From the NCBI RefSeq assembly GCF_003254465.1, contig NZ_QDFI01000046.1, positions 1 to 34,285 of the forward strand: 34,285 nt of DNA. The letters run 5' to 3'. The number at the start of each line of letters is the position of its first letter. Within the stretch, counting starts at the first letter, position 1. Shown in pieces: positions 24,452 through 32,033 of the stretch. Under the pieces are notes generated by a model. That model was not told the origin of the DNA. It made no database searches and saw only the letters and a program-made list of their open reading frames with translations. Origin of the DNA: Meridianimarinicoccus zhengii (GTDB lineage Bacteria > Pseudomonadota > Alphaproteobacteria > Rhodobacterales > Rhodobacteraceae). A program made the position numbers and the translations under genes.

Positions 24452-25776
24452 TGGATCTCGTCGCGCTTCTGCCCGATCTCAAGGCCATGGGCATCGAATG
24501 GGCCACGTTCTGGATGTTCGTGTCGCTGTTCGGGCTGCTGCTGACCGGCATGCCGCTGGCGTTCGTCACGCTGTTGGTGGCGCTGATCTTCGCGCTGGGA
24601 TGGTTCGGGCCGATGGCTGTTCCGCTGATCACATCGCGGATCTTCAGCTTCGTGAATTCCTTCGTCTTCGTGTCGGTGCCGATGTTCGTGCTGATGGCGG
24701 CGATTCTCGACCGGTCGGGCATCGCGCGCGACCTGTTCGATGCCATGCGCGTGGTGGGTGGGCGGCTGCGCGGGGGCGTGGCGATCCAGACGCTGCTGGT
24801 AGCGGTGATCCTTGCCGCGATGTCCGGCATCATCGGGGGCGAGGTCGTGCTTCTGGGCCTTCTGGCGCTGCCGCAGATGCTGCGGCTGGGCTATGACCGC
24901 AAGCTCGCCATTGGCGTGTGCTGCGCCGGCGGTGCGCTTGGCACCATGGTGCCACCGTCGATCGTGCTCATCATCTATGGGCTGACGGCTTCGGTTTCCA
25001 TCGGGGATCTGTTCACCGCCTCTTTCCTGCCGGGGCTGATGCTTGCGTCCTTTTACATCGCCTACGTTCTGATCCGTGCCTACCTGAACCCCGCGCTCGC
25101 CCCGATCCCCGAGCAGTCCGAAACCACGACGACCGAAAAGCTGCGGCTGCTCAAGGGGTTGTTCCTGCCGGTCCTCGTGGTCATCTTCGTGCTGGGGTCG
25201 ATCTATGGCGGCATCGCCTCGGTCACCGAGGCGTCGGCGATCGGGGTGATCGGCGTGGTTTTGTCCACGGTGATCCGCGGTGAATTCACGCTGGACCTGG
25301 TGATGGGAGCTGCGCAACGGACGCTGGCGACCGTGGGGATGATCGTCTGGATCGGCATCGGCGCCTCGGCGCTGGTGGGGGTGTTCAACCTGATGGGTGG
25401 GATCGATTTCGTCTCGACCCTGATCACCGGGGTTTCGGAGAATCCCACGGTCATCGTTCTGTTCATGATGCTGATCCTGTTCGTGCTGGGCATGTTCCTC
25501 GACTGGGTGGGGATCGCGCTGTTGACCATGCCGATCTTCGTGCCGATCATCCGCGATCTCGGGCTGGATCCTGTCTGGTTCGGCGTGGTCTTCGCCATGA
25601 ACATGCAGGTCAGCTTCCTGTCGCCCCCCTTTGGTCCCGCAGCCTTCTATCTCAAGTCGGTCACCCCGCCCGACATATCGCTGGGCGAGATTTTCCGCGC
25701 GCTTCTTCCCTTCATCGCCATGCAGATCCTTGCGGTGGGTTTGCTGATCGTTTTTCCGGGCATCACCGGGCGCTGA
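24451..25776 (+). CDS. dctM: TRAP transporter large membrane subunit DctM
   Basis: A 441-residue inner-membrane transport subunit with about a dozen membrane segments. Family landmarks are the early GMPLAFVTLLVALIF, the region with MSGIIGGEVVLLG, GALGTMVPPSIVLIIYG (the conserved G-x-MxPPS loop), GGIASVTEASAIGV and LDWVGIALLTMPIFVP. It performs Na+-driven uptake of the ligand brought by DctP. Translation is coupled to dctQ through the TGATG overlap. No terminator better than a five-base stem follows the stop. Confidence 0.94.
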   Translation: MDLVALLPDLKAMGIEWATFWMFVSLFGLLLTGMPLAFVTLLVALIFALGWFGPMAVPLITSRIFSFVNSFVFVSVPMFVLMAAILDRSGIARDLFDAMRVVGGRLRGGVAIQTLLVAVILAAMSGIIGGEVVLLGLLALPQMLRLGYDRKLAIGVCCAGGALGTMVPPSIVLIIYGLTASVSIGDLFTASFLPGLMLASFYIAYVLIRAYLNPALAPIPEQSETTTTEKLRLLKGLFLPVLVVIFVLGSIYGGIASVTEASAIGVIGVVLSTVIRGEFTLDLVMGAAQRTLATVGMIVWIGIGASALVGVFNLMGGIDFVSTLITGVSENPTVIVLFMMLILFVLGMFLDWVGIALLTMPIFVPIIRDLGLDPVWFGVVFAMNMQVSFLSPPFGPAAFYLKSVTPPDISLGEIFRALLPFIAMQILAVGLLIVFPGITGR

Positions 25777-26602
25777 TCGTCGGGACGACGACATGACCGA
25801 CGGCAAGCCCGCTCGCGGCCCTCCCCAGCGGGTCGACCGCGTGGCCATGCCTGTCAGCCCTGTTTTCATATGCTCCCGTTCCCTCCTTGGCGGCCTGAAC
25901 ATGCGGGCAGCTCGGATGTTTCATCGTGCTGCGCCCAAACGACTTGGCGCTCCGCCACAAATCCCATGAAAAGGGCATTCGCTCCGTTGTGCTCAACCCT
26001 CAGAGCATGCTGATCGACAGGCGGGCAGGGCGCCTGACCGGACTGGGCAACGAGAAACAAGATGGGTTGCACGGGTGCTTCGGGGAGTGGCGCAACCGCG
26101 TGCGAAACGGTGTCGGCGTTCGACCGGAGGGTGGCACAGAAAACTGGCCGCCGATGCCAAGTGAGTTCGAGTTCAAAGCGAACGGCCGGCAGCAGCGCTG
26201 GAACGCGTTGCAATGCGAGTGCGGAACAGGCTGCTGACAAAACATGAGAGTTTTCGCGCCATGGCGGTCCGCAGGGACCTCACATGATCCGAAATAGCCG
26301 AATGAAATCAGGGTATATGTGTCACGCACGGTGCGAAATCCGGGCCTGTGGATAACAGTGGATCATGACGACGGTGTTCCGTGCGAAATGTCTTGTCCGA
26401 TCTGTTAGACGGTCGCTCAAGGCTGAAAAGACAAACGGAAAGGTGAAGACATTACGGGGTGGTGAAAGTCCGATAGGTGTGACACCCCGTCAGCGCACAC
26501 ATATTCAAGAAACGGCTTGAGCGCCCGCCGCGGGTTGAAGCATGTCGTGCCCGATCCAGTTCACTCGATTCCGAGATACGGACCCGAAAGGACCACCAGC
26601 CC
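25777..26602. other. Long gap of lower GC with repeats
   Basis: About 825 bp without a supported gene. Base composition, especially from about 25870 to 26460, is visibly more AT-rich than the neighbours. Overlapping frames of about 100-125 codons exist on both strands (25926-26237 plus, 25866-26240 minus), but neither shows a domain, a good ribosome site or the codon bias of nearby genes. The right part holds GTGCGAAAT twice, exactly 50 bp apart, around a consensus DnaA box. It may be a remnant of transferred DNA or a complex regulatory region for the cupin gene. Confidence 0.5.
26331..26389 (+). repeat. Direct repeats GTGCGAAAT flanking a DnaA-box match
   Basis: GTGCGAAAT occurs at 26331-26339 and 26381-26389, and a related CGAAAT at 26290-26295. 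Between them TGTGGATAA (26347-26355) is the reverse complement of the DnaA consensus TTATCCACA. One box is not an origin. The repeats may be operator half-sites for the downstream cupin and oxidoreductase genes. Confidence 0.4.
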
Positions 26603-27274
26603 ATGCATCTGAACGCGGATTTCAGCCAGCGCGCGCTCGTGCGCTTCGACGACAGCGACTGGGTCGCGTCGCCCATGCCCGGTGTCCGGCGCCGGATGCT
26701 GGACCGCATCGGGGACGAGGTCGCCCGCGCCACCAGCATCGTGCGCTTCGATCCCGGCAGTGCCTTTTCCGCGCACACCCATGACGGCGGCGAGGAATAC
26801 CTGGTGCTCGACGGCACGTTCCAGGACGAGGACGGTGACTTCCCGACCGGCTTCTACGTGCGCAACCCGCCGACCACGTCGCACATGCCGGCGGCACGGG
26901 ACGGGGCCACGATCCTCGTCAAGCTGCACCAGTTCGACGCCGCCGACCGGACGCAAGTCCAGATCGACAGTGGTGCCGCGGCGTGGTCCGACGCCGCGCC
27001 GGGTGTCACCCGTTTGCCGCTGCACGCGGACGCGCGCGAAGTCGTGGCGATGGAACGCTGGGCGCCCGGCACGACGCGCACCCTCGATGCCTCGGGCGGG
27101 CTGGAGGTTTTCGTGATCGCGGGGGCGCTGTCAGACGGGACGGACCGGCTTTCCCGCTGGGACTGGCTGCGCCTGCCGGTCGGGTCGGATTTCACGGCGA
27201 AGGCCGGTGATCAGGGTGCACATGTCTGGATCAAGACCGGGCACCTGCGCACGGCGGCGGGCGACCCTGCATGA
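26603..27274 (+). CDS. ChrR-like double-cupin protein
   Basis: A 223-residue protein with two cupin halves. The first (about 40-105) has the metal ligands H58, H60 and E64 in FSAHTHDGGEEYLVLDGTF, plus H94 in TTSHMP. The second (about 140-215) keeps the fold (ERWAPGTTRTL, GLEVFVIAGAL) but lacks clear ligands. The pattern matches the cupin part of ChrR, the zinc anti-sigma factor, but the ChrR N-terminal zinc domain and a sigma factor gene are both absent. It is therefore more likely a free cupin enzyme or sensor. The ATG has AAAGGA upstream. Its stop overlaps the oxidoreductase start, so the two work together. Confidence 0.8.
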   Translation: MHLNADFSQRALVRFDDSDWVASPMPGVRRRMLDRIGDEVARATSIVRFDPGSAFSAHTHDGGEEYLVLDGTFQDEDGDFPTGFYVRNPPTTSHMPAARDGATILVKLHQFDAADRTQVQIDSGAAAWSDAAPGVTRLPLHADAREVVAMERWAPGTTRTLDASGGLEVFVIAGALSDGTDRLSRWDWLRLPVGSDFTAKAGDQGAHVWIKTGHLRTAAGDPA

Positions 27275-28266
27275 CCGTCCAGACGGACATCTGCATCATC
27301 GGTGCGGGGCTTTCGGGCCTTGCGCTGGCGGCCGCGCTTCGGGCCGGGGGCAGGGCGATCATGGTGCTCGAGGCGCGCGACAGGCCGGGCGGGCGCGTGC
27401 TGTCACCCGGCGGGCATGACCTCGGGCCGTCCTGGGTCTGGCCGCACAACCGGCGCATGCTGGCGCTGCTGGACCGTCTGGGCCTGAGCCATTTTCCGCA
27501 GCATACCTCCGGGCGGCTGGTGTTCGAGGACGCCACCGGCGCGATCAACCGGGACATGGACTTCGCCACCATGGCCGGTGCGCTGCGCGTCGAGGGCGGG
27601 CTGGCGCGGGTCACGGATACGCTGGCGGCCGAGGTCGGTGACGCGCTGAGCCTGTCCTGTCCGGTGCAGCGGGTAGCCCCGGACAGGGACGGCGTGACCG
27701 TGACGGCGGCGGGCGATGCGATCCGCGCGAACCGCGTCGTGCTTGCCCTGCCGCCCCGGCTGGCCGCCGGGCTGGGCGTGCCGGTCCCCGACGTTCCGAC
27801 ATGGATGGCCGGACAGGCCAAGCTGGTCGCAACCTATCCGACGCCTTTCTGGCGGGACCAAGGGCTGAACGGCGACGCGATCTCCCATCGCGGGCCGCTG
27901 GCGGAGATCCACGATGCCGCGCCCAGTGGCGCCGAAACGGGCGCGCTGTTCGGCTTCGCCCATCCCGGTGCCGCGCGCGCGCCGGATTTCCGCGAAGCGG
28001 CGCTTGCACAGCTCGCGCGCCTGTTCGGACCGGCGGCTGCAACCCCGGTGGATGTGCTGATCAAGGACTGGAGTACGGACCGCGCCACCGCCACACCCGC
28101 CGACCGCGCACCACCCGCGGACCATCCGGCCTATCACCCACTGGCCCCGACGGGGCGGCTGTTCTTCGCCGGAACCGAAATAGCCCCCGAGGACGGCGGC
28201 TTCCTCGAGGGTGCATTGGCGGCAGCCGAGGCGGTCTATGCCCGGCTTGGCGCAATCCCGGCCTGA
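27271..28266 (+). CDS. FAD-dependent amine-oxidase-like oxidoreductase
   Basis: A 331-residue flavoprotein. The N-terminal dinucleotide fold IIGAGLSGLALAAALRAGG ends in the acidic LEARDRPGGRV (residues 8-43), the FAD signature of the amine oxidase family. C-terminal GRLFFAGTEIAPEDGGFLEGALAAAEAV is the second FAD contact. It is shorter than monoamine oxidases (~450 residues), as seen in compact bacterial members. No cysteine for covalent FAD is evident at the usual site. It oxidises an amine or a related C-N or C-C bond; the substrate is unknown. It overlaps the cupin gene by four bases (ATGA). Confidence 0.87.
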   Translation: MTVQTDICIIGAGLSGLALAAALRAGGRAIMVLEARDRPGGRVLSPGGHDLGPSWVWPHNRRMLALLDRLGLSHFPQHTSGRLVFEDATGAINRDMDFATMAGALRVEGGLARVTDTLAAEVGDALSLSCPVQRVAPDRDGVTVTAAGDAIRANRVVLALPPRLAAGLGVPVPDVPTWMAGQAKLVATYPTPFWRDQGLNGDAISHRGPLAEIHDAAPSGAETGALFGFAHPGAARAPDFREAALAQLARLFGPAAATPVDVLIKDWSTDRATATPADRAPPADHPAYHPLAPTGRLFFAGTEIAPEDGGFLEGALAAAEAVYARLGAIPA

Positions 28267-28571
28267 GTCCGCAAGAGAGGCGCACCGGGACAGTGCGTCA
28301 CGCGAAACGCCGCATAGGCATCCGGACGCAGTCCGGCGGCAACTGCCAGAGTCCGGTCCGGCCTTTGCCGGCGCAGAATTCGGCACCACGGACGGAAAGC
28401 CGTCCTGCGGCACTGCGGCATGGCAACAGTGGTATCCAGCGGAAGCAGCCGCCAGTTGAGCCCAATCCAGACCTACACCCATAAGCAGGGCCTGCGATCG
28501 GCTTGAAGCAGCCGATACATGCAGTCGCACATTCCTGCCGTCACAGCTCATCGTCAGGGACGGTTCGGGGG
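28267..28571. other. Convergent intergenic region
   Basis: About 305 bp between converging genes. A perfect six-base stem with a three-base loop (CCGGAC-GCA-GTCCGG, 28322-28336) might help end transcription, but no T-run follows. No coding frame is supported. Confidence 0.4.
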
Positions 28572-28946
28572 TCAGCCGGGCCCGACAAGCTCGGCCAGCC
28601 GCCGTGCGTCCGAGACCGCGTCCTGAAGGCGCCGGAGCCGCTCCTCATCGGTCGGCGCGCTGACGTCCCGATCGAGAAGCTCCGTCACCTCCGCGTCGAC
28701 TTGGGGCGGGATGTCCCGGCCAGACACCGCGGCTTCTGTCCGCGCCGCGGCCACCTCGCGCTTGGAGCGCGCCCATTCCGCCTGCCAGCGGTCGATCTCC
28801 GGGCTCGGCACCCCGGTATGCTGCATCTCGGGCGGCGCGGCCATGTCGGCGGCGGGGGGGTCTTCCGGCCCTGGCCACCACGCTTCCACGTAAGAGCATC
28901 CCGAGATCAATAACACGGCAGCAAGCGGGCGCCACGATGTCCACAT
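28572..28946 (-). CDS. Small predicted lipoprotein
   Basis: A 124-residue protein. The first 16 residues are a lipoprotein signal ending in the lipobox LISGC, so the mature protein should be anchored through Cys17. The mature part is a proline-rich stretch (WWPGPEDPPAADMAAPPEM) followed by charged helices (RWQAEWARSKREVAAARTEA, EERLRRLQDAVSDARRLAEL), which may form a coiled coil. No family is recognised. It follows the caspase-like gene by three bases, so it is probably that protein's partner or membrane anchor. Confidence 0.75.
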   Translation of the reverse strand: MWTSWRPLAAVLLISGCSYVEAWWPGPEDPPAADMAAPPEMQHTGVPSPEIDRWQAEWARSKREVAAARTEAAVSGRDIPPQVDAEVTELLDRDVSAPTDEERLRRLQDAVSDARRLAELVGPG

Positions 28947-28949
28947 GGG

Positions 28950-30473
28950 TCAAAGTCCTTCCATCATCGATGCGAGCCAGGTGTAGGAGCCATCCGGCGC
29001 AGTCCGCGCGATCGCGAGATGCCTGGTGAATGTCCGGGCGTCCGACAGCGCGCGGTCCGACAGGCGCGTGATGCCGCGGCTGGAGGCGAAGCGCGGCTGC
29101 GCGTCCTCCGACATCCAGTCCGCCAGATACCGGTCGGTCAGCGCGATCAGGTCGCTGTAATAGGTTCGGCTGGCGTCGAGATCCGCGGCGACGTTCCGGC
29201 GGATCCGTTCGACCTGGGCGACATCGTCGCGCATCCGCTGCAACGCCGACTGCGCCTGCGCGTCGTCGCCGAAATCGGCTTCGGCGATGCGCAGGTTGTC
29301 CCGCGCCTGCTCTAGCGCCGTGTCGACCGAGGCATAGCGTTGCAGGTCGTTCTTAAGGATGCCGACCGTGTAGGTGCCGACATAGGTCGCCGTGCGCGCC
29401 GCTTCGGCCATGAGCGCCGGAAAACCGCGTGCGCCTGCGGGTCGGGTCGATTGCCAGCGCGCGAAGGCCTGCCGGACTTCCGTGTCAGGCACATCCGCCG
29501 CGTTCGGCACGAGATGGCCGATCATCTCGAGCGCCGCAGTCGCCGCCGGCAGGTCGGTCGTGTCAAGGTCGGTCGCTTCAGGCGCGTTCCCCTGCAGGGC
29601 GTCGATCCGGAGCTGCGCCACGATCTTGTAGAGACCTTCCGGAAAGCTTTCGAGATAGTCCCGGTAGCTTTCGACGCTGCCGGCAACCACGGCCTCGCGC
29701 CAGACACTGAGCTCATCGCCGGGGTCCAGCGGATCGGGCGGCGCGGCCAGATAGTGCTCGCCGAGCACGGCTTCCTCCACCCAGGGCACCTGCTGGCCGC
29801 CGGTATCGCCGACGACATCCTGCCGCACCCGTCCGAACATGATGCGCACGTCGATGCCGGGTGTTTCGACATGGTCCAGAAGCGCTGCGGTGAAGGTGCT
29901 GTTCGCGCCAAGGCCGTCGGCGGCAACGTTGCCCGGATCGGTGGCATAAGCGACCAGCGTGCCGATGGACCCCGAGACAGGCGAAAGCCCGGCCTCGCCG
30001 ATCCGGGTCCCCCCGAACGGATTGTCCCGGCACGCGTCGAGGATGACGAGCGACAGCTCTGCACCGGCCGCCTCCACGCCGGTCAACACCTCCGACAGCG
30101 TGACGCTGGAATCGACTAGCGCCGGTGCGGACAACTCGGCCAGTTCGGTCCCGATCAGGTAATTCTCGGCTTCTGCCTGAACCGAATGGCCGGCATAGAA
30201 TACTAGCGCGATATCTGCGCCCCGCGCGGAACGGCCCAGCCAGTCCAGCGCCGCACGCATCTGTGGCCGCGACAGATCGACCTCGGATCGTACCTCGAAG
30301 CCCAGCCGCGTGAGTGCCGCGCCGAGCGCGCGGACATCGTTGGCCGGATTGGCGAGCGCGAAGTCGTCGTTCCGGTAGCCGCCGTTGCCGATCAGCAGAG
30401 CAACGCGCCCGTCGGCAGCGACCGGCGCCGGCGCGAACCAGAGGACGAAGACGATCAAAGGCCAGTAGCGCAT
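28950..30473 (-). CDS. Secreted caspase-like (peptidase C14 family) protein
   Basis: A 507-residue protein with a Sec signal (MRYWPLIVFVLWFAPAPVAA) and a caspase fold over about residues 22-250. RVALLIGNGGYRN is the first strand and ANPANDVRALGAALTRLGF the first helix. H96 in VFYAGHSVQ and C148 in VILDACRDNPF form the His-Cys dyad, so it is probably active. GHS replaces the more usual GHG. The rest is helical without a named domain (DALQGN, ATAALEMIGHLVPN, QSALQRMRDDVAQVERIRRNV), perhaps a protein-interaction part. The ATG has GAGGGA upstream. It is the first gene of a pair with the small lipoprotein. Bacterial caspase-like proteins of this type act as proteases in signalling, stress or envelope functions; which one is unknown. 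Confidence 0.87.
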   Translation of the reverse strand: MRYWPLIVFVLWFAPAPVAADGRVALLIGNGGYRNDDFALANPANDVRALGAALTRLGFEVRSEVDLSRPQMRAALDWLGRSARGADIALVFYAGHSVQAEAENYLIGTELAELSAPALVDSSVTLSEVLTGVEAAGAELSLVILDACRDNPFGGTRIGEAGLSPVSGSIGTLVAYATDPGNVAADGLGANSTFTAALLDHVETPGIDVRIMFGRVRQDVVGDTGGQQVPWVEEAVLGEHYLAAPPDPLDPGDELSVWREAVVAGSVESYRDYLESFPEGLYKIVAQLRIDALQGNAPEATDLDTTDLPAATAALEMIGHLVPNAADVPDTEVRQAFARWQSTRPAGARGFPALMAEAARTATYVGTYTVGILKNDLQRYASVDTALEQARDNLRIAEADFGDDAQAQSALQRMRDDVAQVERIRRNVAADLDASRTYYSDLIALTDRYLADWMSEDAQPRFASSRGITRLSDRALSDARTFTRHLAIARTAPDGSYTWLASMMEGL

Positions 30474-30867
30474 GCGATGTCCCTCGCGGTTGCGGCCCGA
30501 AGCGGTGCCGGCGTCTCCATGCTGACATGTCGCCATGGGTCAGGGAAGACCCCGGGGCGTAACGCGTCACGCGCGGACGGTGGCTCTGTGGGTTGCGCGG
30601 AAGGGGCGTGGCTTGCCGAAACTCCGACTTGCGGGACATCCCTGCAGCATAGGTAGGCCGTCACGCCATTTGAACGGACTTTCCGCTGCGCCGGATCGAC
30701 AAGAACGGTAGTGCCCCACCGGGTTATCGCTTGCGGCGATTATGCCTGTTCAACCTTGAAGCAACCGGTTGCGCAGGCGAGAACGGATATCTTTTGGGAT
30801 CATCAGTTGTCCATTGCGCGCGCTCAGCGCAGCATGGAGTCGTGTGTTGTCCCGCCCAAGGTCACCC
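30474..30867. other. Divergent region between caspase-like gene and HipB-like remnant
   Basis: About 390 bp without a supported gene. It must hold the leftward promoter of the caspase-like operon. Near the right side two adjacent palindromes (30749-30772) lie before the HipB-like gene. Confidence 0.5.
30749..30772. promoter_or_regulatory. Paired palindromes, possible HipB-type operator
   Basis: TTCAA-CC-TTGAA is followed directly by the perfect 12-bp palindrome GCAACCGGTTGC. The pair lies about 100 bp before the HipB-like start. HipB-type antitoxins repress their own promoter by binding palindromes, so this is a plausible relic operator; binding is inferred. Confidence 0.45.
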
Positions 30868-31161
30868 ATGCTCCCCGCACTCGACACCGGCACCGACCTG
30901 TCCGGGGCTGTCGGGCTTGCAGCCTGGAACCGGCGGATCGCGTTGAACATGACGCAGACAGAGCTTGCCACGCGGTCCGGTGTTCCGCTGGGCACGCTCA
31001 AGTGGTTCGAACGGCTTGGGGAGGTGTCGCTGCCGTCGCTGCTGGCGCTGGCCGAGGCGCTGAATGCGCGCCCAGCCTTCCACAGGCTCTTCGCTGCCCG
31101 AATTCCGCAGGCTGGACGAGTTCGAACGCCAGGCGTCGTTGCCCGGCCACGCGCGACCTAG
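30868..31161 (+). pseudogene. HipB-like XRE antitoxin gene, frameshifted at its end
   Basis: An XRE-family DNA-binding protein of the type paired with HipA toxins. The helix-turn-helix is intact (MTQTELATRSGVPLGTLKWFERLGEVSLPSLLALAEALN, about 28-66). After LF at residue 75 the frame turns to AARIPQAGRV. The neighbouring frame from about 31094 instead reads LPEFRRLDEFERQASLPGHARPR, which is the usual C-terminal tail of these antitoxins. A net +1 (or -2) change near 31093 explains this. The DNA-binding half may still be made. The in-frame stop lies inside an 18-bp palindrome (31151-31168). Confidence 0.75.
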
Positions 31162-31168
31162 GTCGCGC
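31151..31168. repeat. 18-bp perfect palindrome centred on CCTAGG
   Basis: GCGCGACCTAGGTCGCGC is a perfect palindrome at the point where the HipB-like reading ends. It shares its CCTAGG centre with the two 12-bp palindromes at 60-71 and 14272-14283. It might mark a deletion junction or a protein-binding site. Confidence 0.45.
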
Positions 31169-31201
31169 CGGATTGCCCGGCAGTTTATCCTGCGCCGTCT
31201 T

Positions 31202-31421
31202 CACGTGGCGCTGGCGTCCGCCTATGAACTGTGCTTCAGCCACGGTCCGGGCGGCGAGCATATGCTGCCGGTGGGGGGAAGAAGGCCGCAGGCCGGGGCG
31301 CGCGCATATGGATGCCGTGGCCGCGTCAGCCGGGATCAAGCTGCGCAGCGCGGGCGAGATCGTCGATGAGGTGGACGCAGCCCTTTCAGACTGGCCCCCC
31401 GCGCCATCGAGGCCCAGGTGA
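31202..31421 (+). pseudogene. HipA toxin C-terminal remnant, internally deleted and frameshifted
   Basis: About 73 codons that match the very end of HipA kinases: VALASAYELCFSHGPGGEHMLPVGG in one frame, then GRRPGRAHMDAVAASAGIK and AGEIVDEVDAALSDWP in the next. The switch is at a run of six G followed by AAGAA (about 31273-31283), a typical slippage site. The N-terminal and kinase parts, roughly 300 residues in intact HipA, are absent. Only a few dozen bases separate the antitoxin tail from this piece, so a large internal deletion has occurred. No active toxin can be made. Confidence 0.72.
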
Positions 31422-31567
31422 CCCCAGCGCATGGCAGGGGAGATCGCGCGGGCCAGCCAGACGGCGCGTGGATGGTGACGCACATGTGCATCTGGGCCTT
31501 CCGGCAAGAAAGGACCGGCTAGGTCCGTCTGGCCGCATTTGACCCGATCCGACCATGCTTCCGCAGG

Positions 31568-31990
31568 TCAAGGTTTCCAGGCGGCATCCTGCTGCCACCC
31601 TGTCAGTCCCGATTGCAGCAAAACGACGTTGTCGCGCCCTGCCACACGCAGCGCGAAAGCCGCCTGCGCCGACAGGCTTCCGGTGTTGCAGAACAGGATC
31701 GTCATGCGATCCTCCGGAATATCATCGATCCGGTCGAGCACTTCGCGCCACTCGATGTTGACGGCACCGGGGATCGTGCCCTCCGCGAACTGGCCTGCAT
31801 CGCGGGTATCCACGAAGAGCGCGGCTTCGAAGACCTCTCTGTCGATCTGTTGCGGCACGATGATGCCTGCCTCGTATTCCGAGAACATCATGTATTCCTG
31901 CATGGCGTCGACGGCCGCGTCCTGCGCAAGTCCGGGGGCTGCGTGCAGGCCGAGCGCAATGGTCGCCGCAAGAAGGTGTTTCAGGGTCAT
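31568..31990 (-). CDS. Periplasmic single-domain rhodanese
   Basis: A 140-residue protein with a Sec signal (MTLKHLLAATIALGLHAAPGLA, cleaved before QDA) and one rhodanese domain. ALFVDTRDAGQFAEGTIPGAVNIEW is the CH2A region. The active cysteine C101 sits in LFCNTGSLS, and VVLLQSGLTGWQ ends the fold. It should carry sulfane sulfur as a persulfide in the periplasm. It is the last gene of a leftward group with DsrE and sterol-desaturase-like genes, opposite an ArsR-rhodanese regulator. A GGAGGAG ribosome site precedes the ATG. Confidence 0.88.
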   Translation of the reverse strand: MTLKHLLAATIALGLHAAPGLAQDAAVDAMQEYMMFSEYEAGIIVPQQIDREVFEAALFVDTRDAGQFAEGTIPGAVNIEWREVLDRIDDIPEDRMTILFCNTGSLSAQAAFALRVAGRDNVVLLQSGLTGWQQDAAWKP

Positions 31991-32033
31991 TCGGGGTCTC
32001 CTCCGCTTCGGGTATTCGGTCCTGATGTGCCCC

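Noticed and set aside
24427-25902. 491-codon minus-strand frame opposite dctQ/dctM
   Set aside because: An extreme His/Asp/Arg/Gln bias is the known antisense image of a membrane protein gene; dctM on the plus strand is certain.
25866-26240. 124-codon minus-strand frame in the low-GC gap
   Set aside because: An overlapping plus-strand frame is equally long. Neither has motifs, clear start signals or the codon bias of neighbouring genes.
26347-26355. Perfect DnaA box as sign of a replication origin
   Set aside because: Only one box, no AT-rich unwinding region with repeats, and no dnaA, dnaN, parAB or repABC gene nearby.
27403-28551. 382-codon minus-strand frame opposite the FAD oxidoreductase
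   Set aside because: The plus-strand protein has both FAD-binding signatures; the antisense frame is Arg/Gly/Gln-rich noise.
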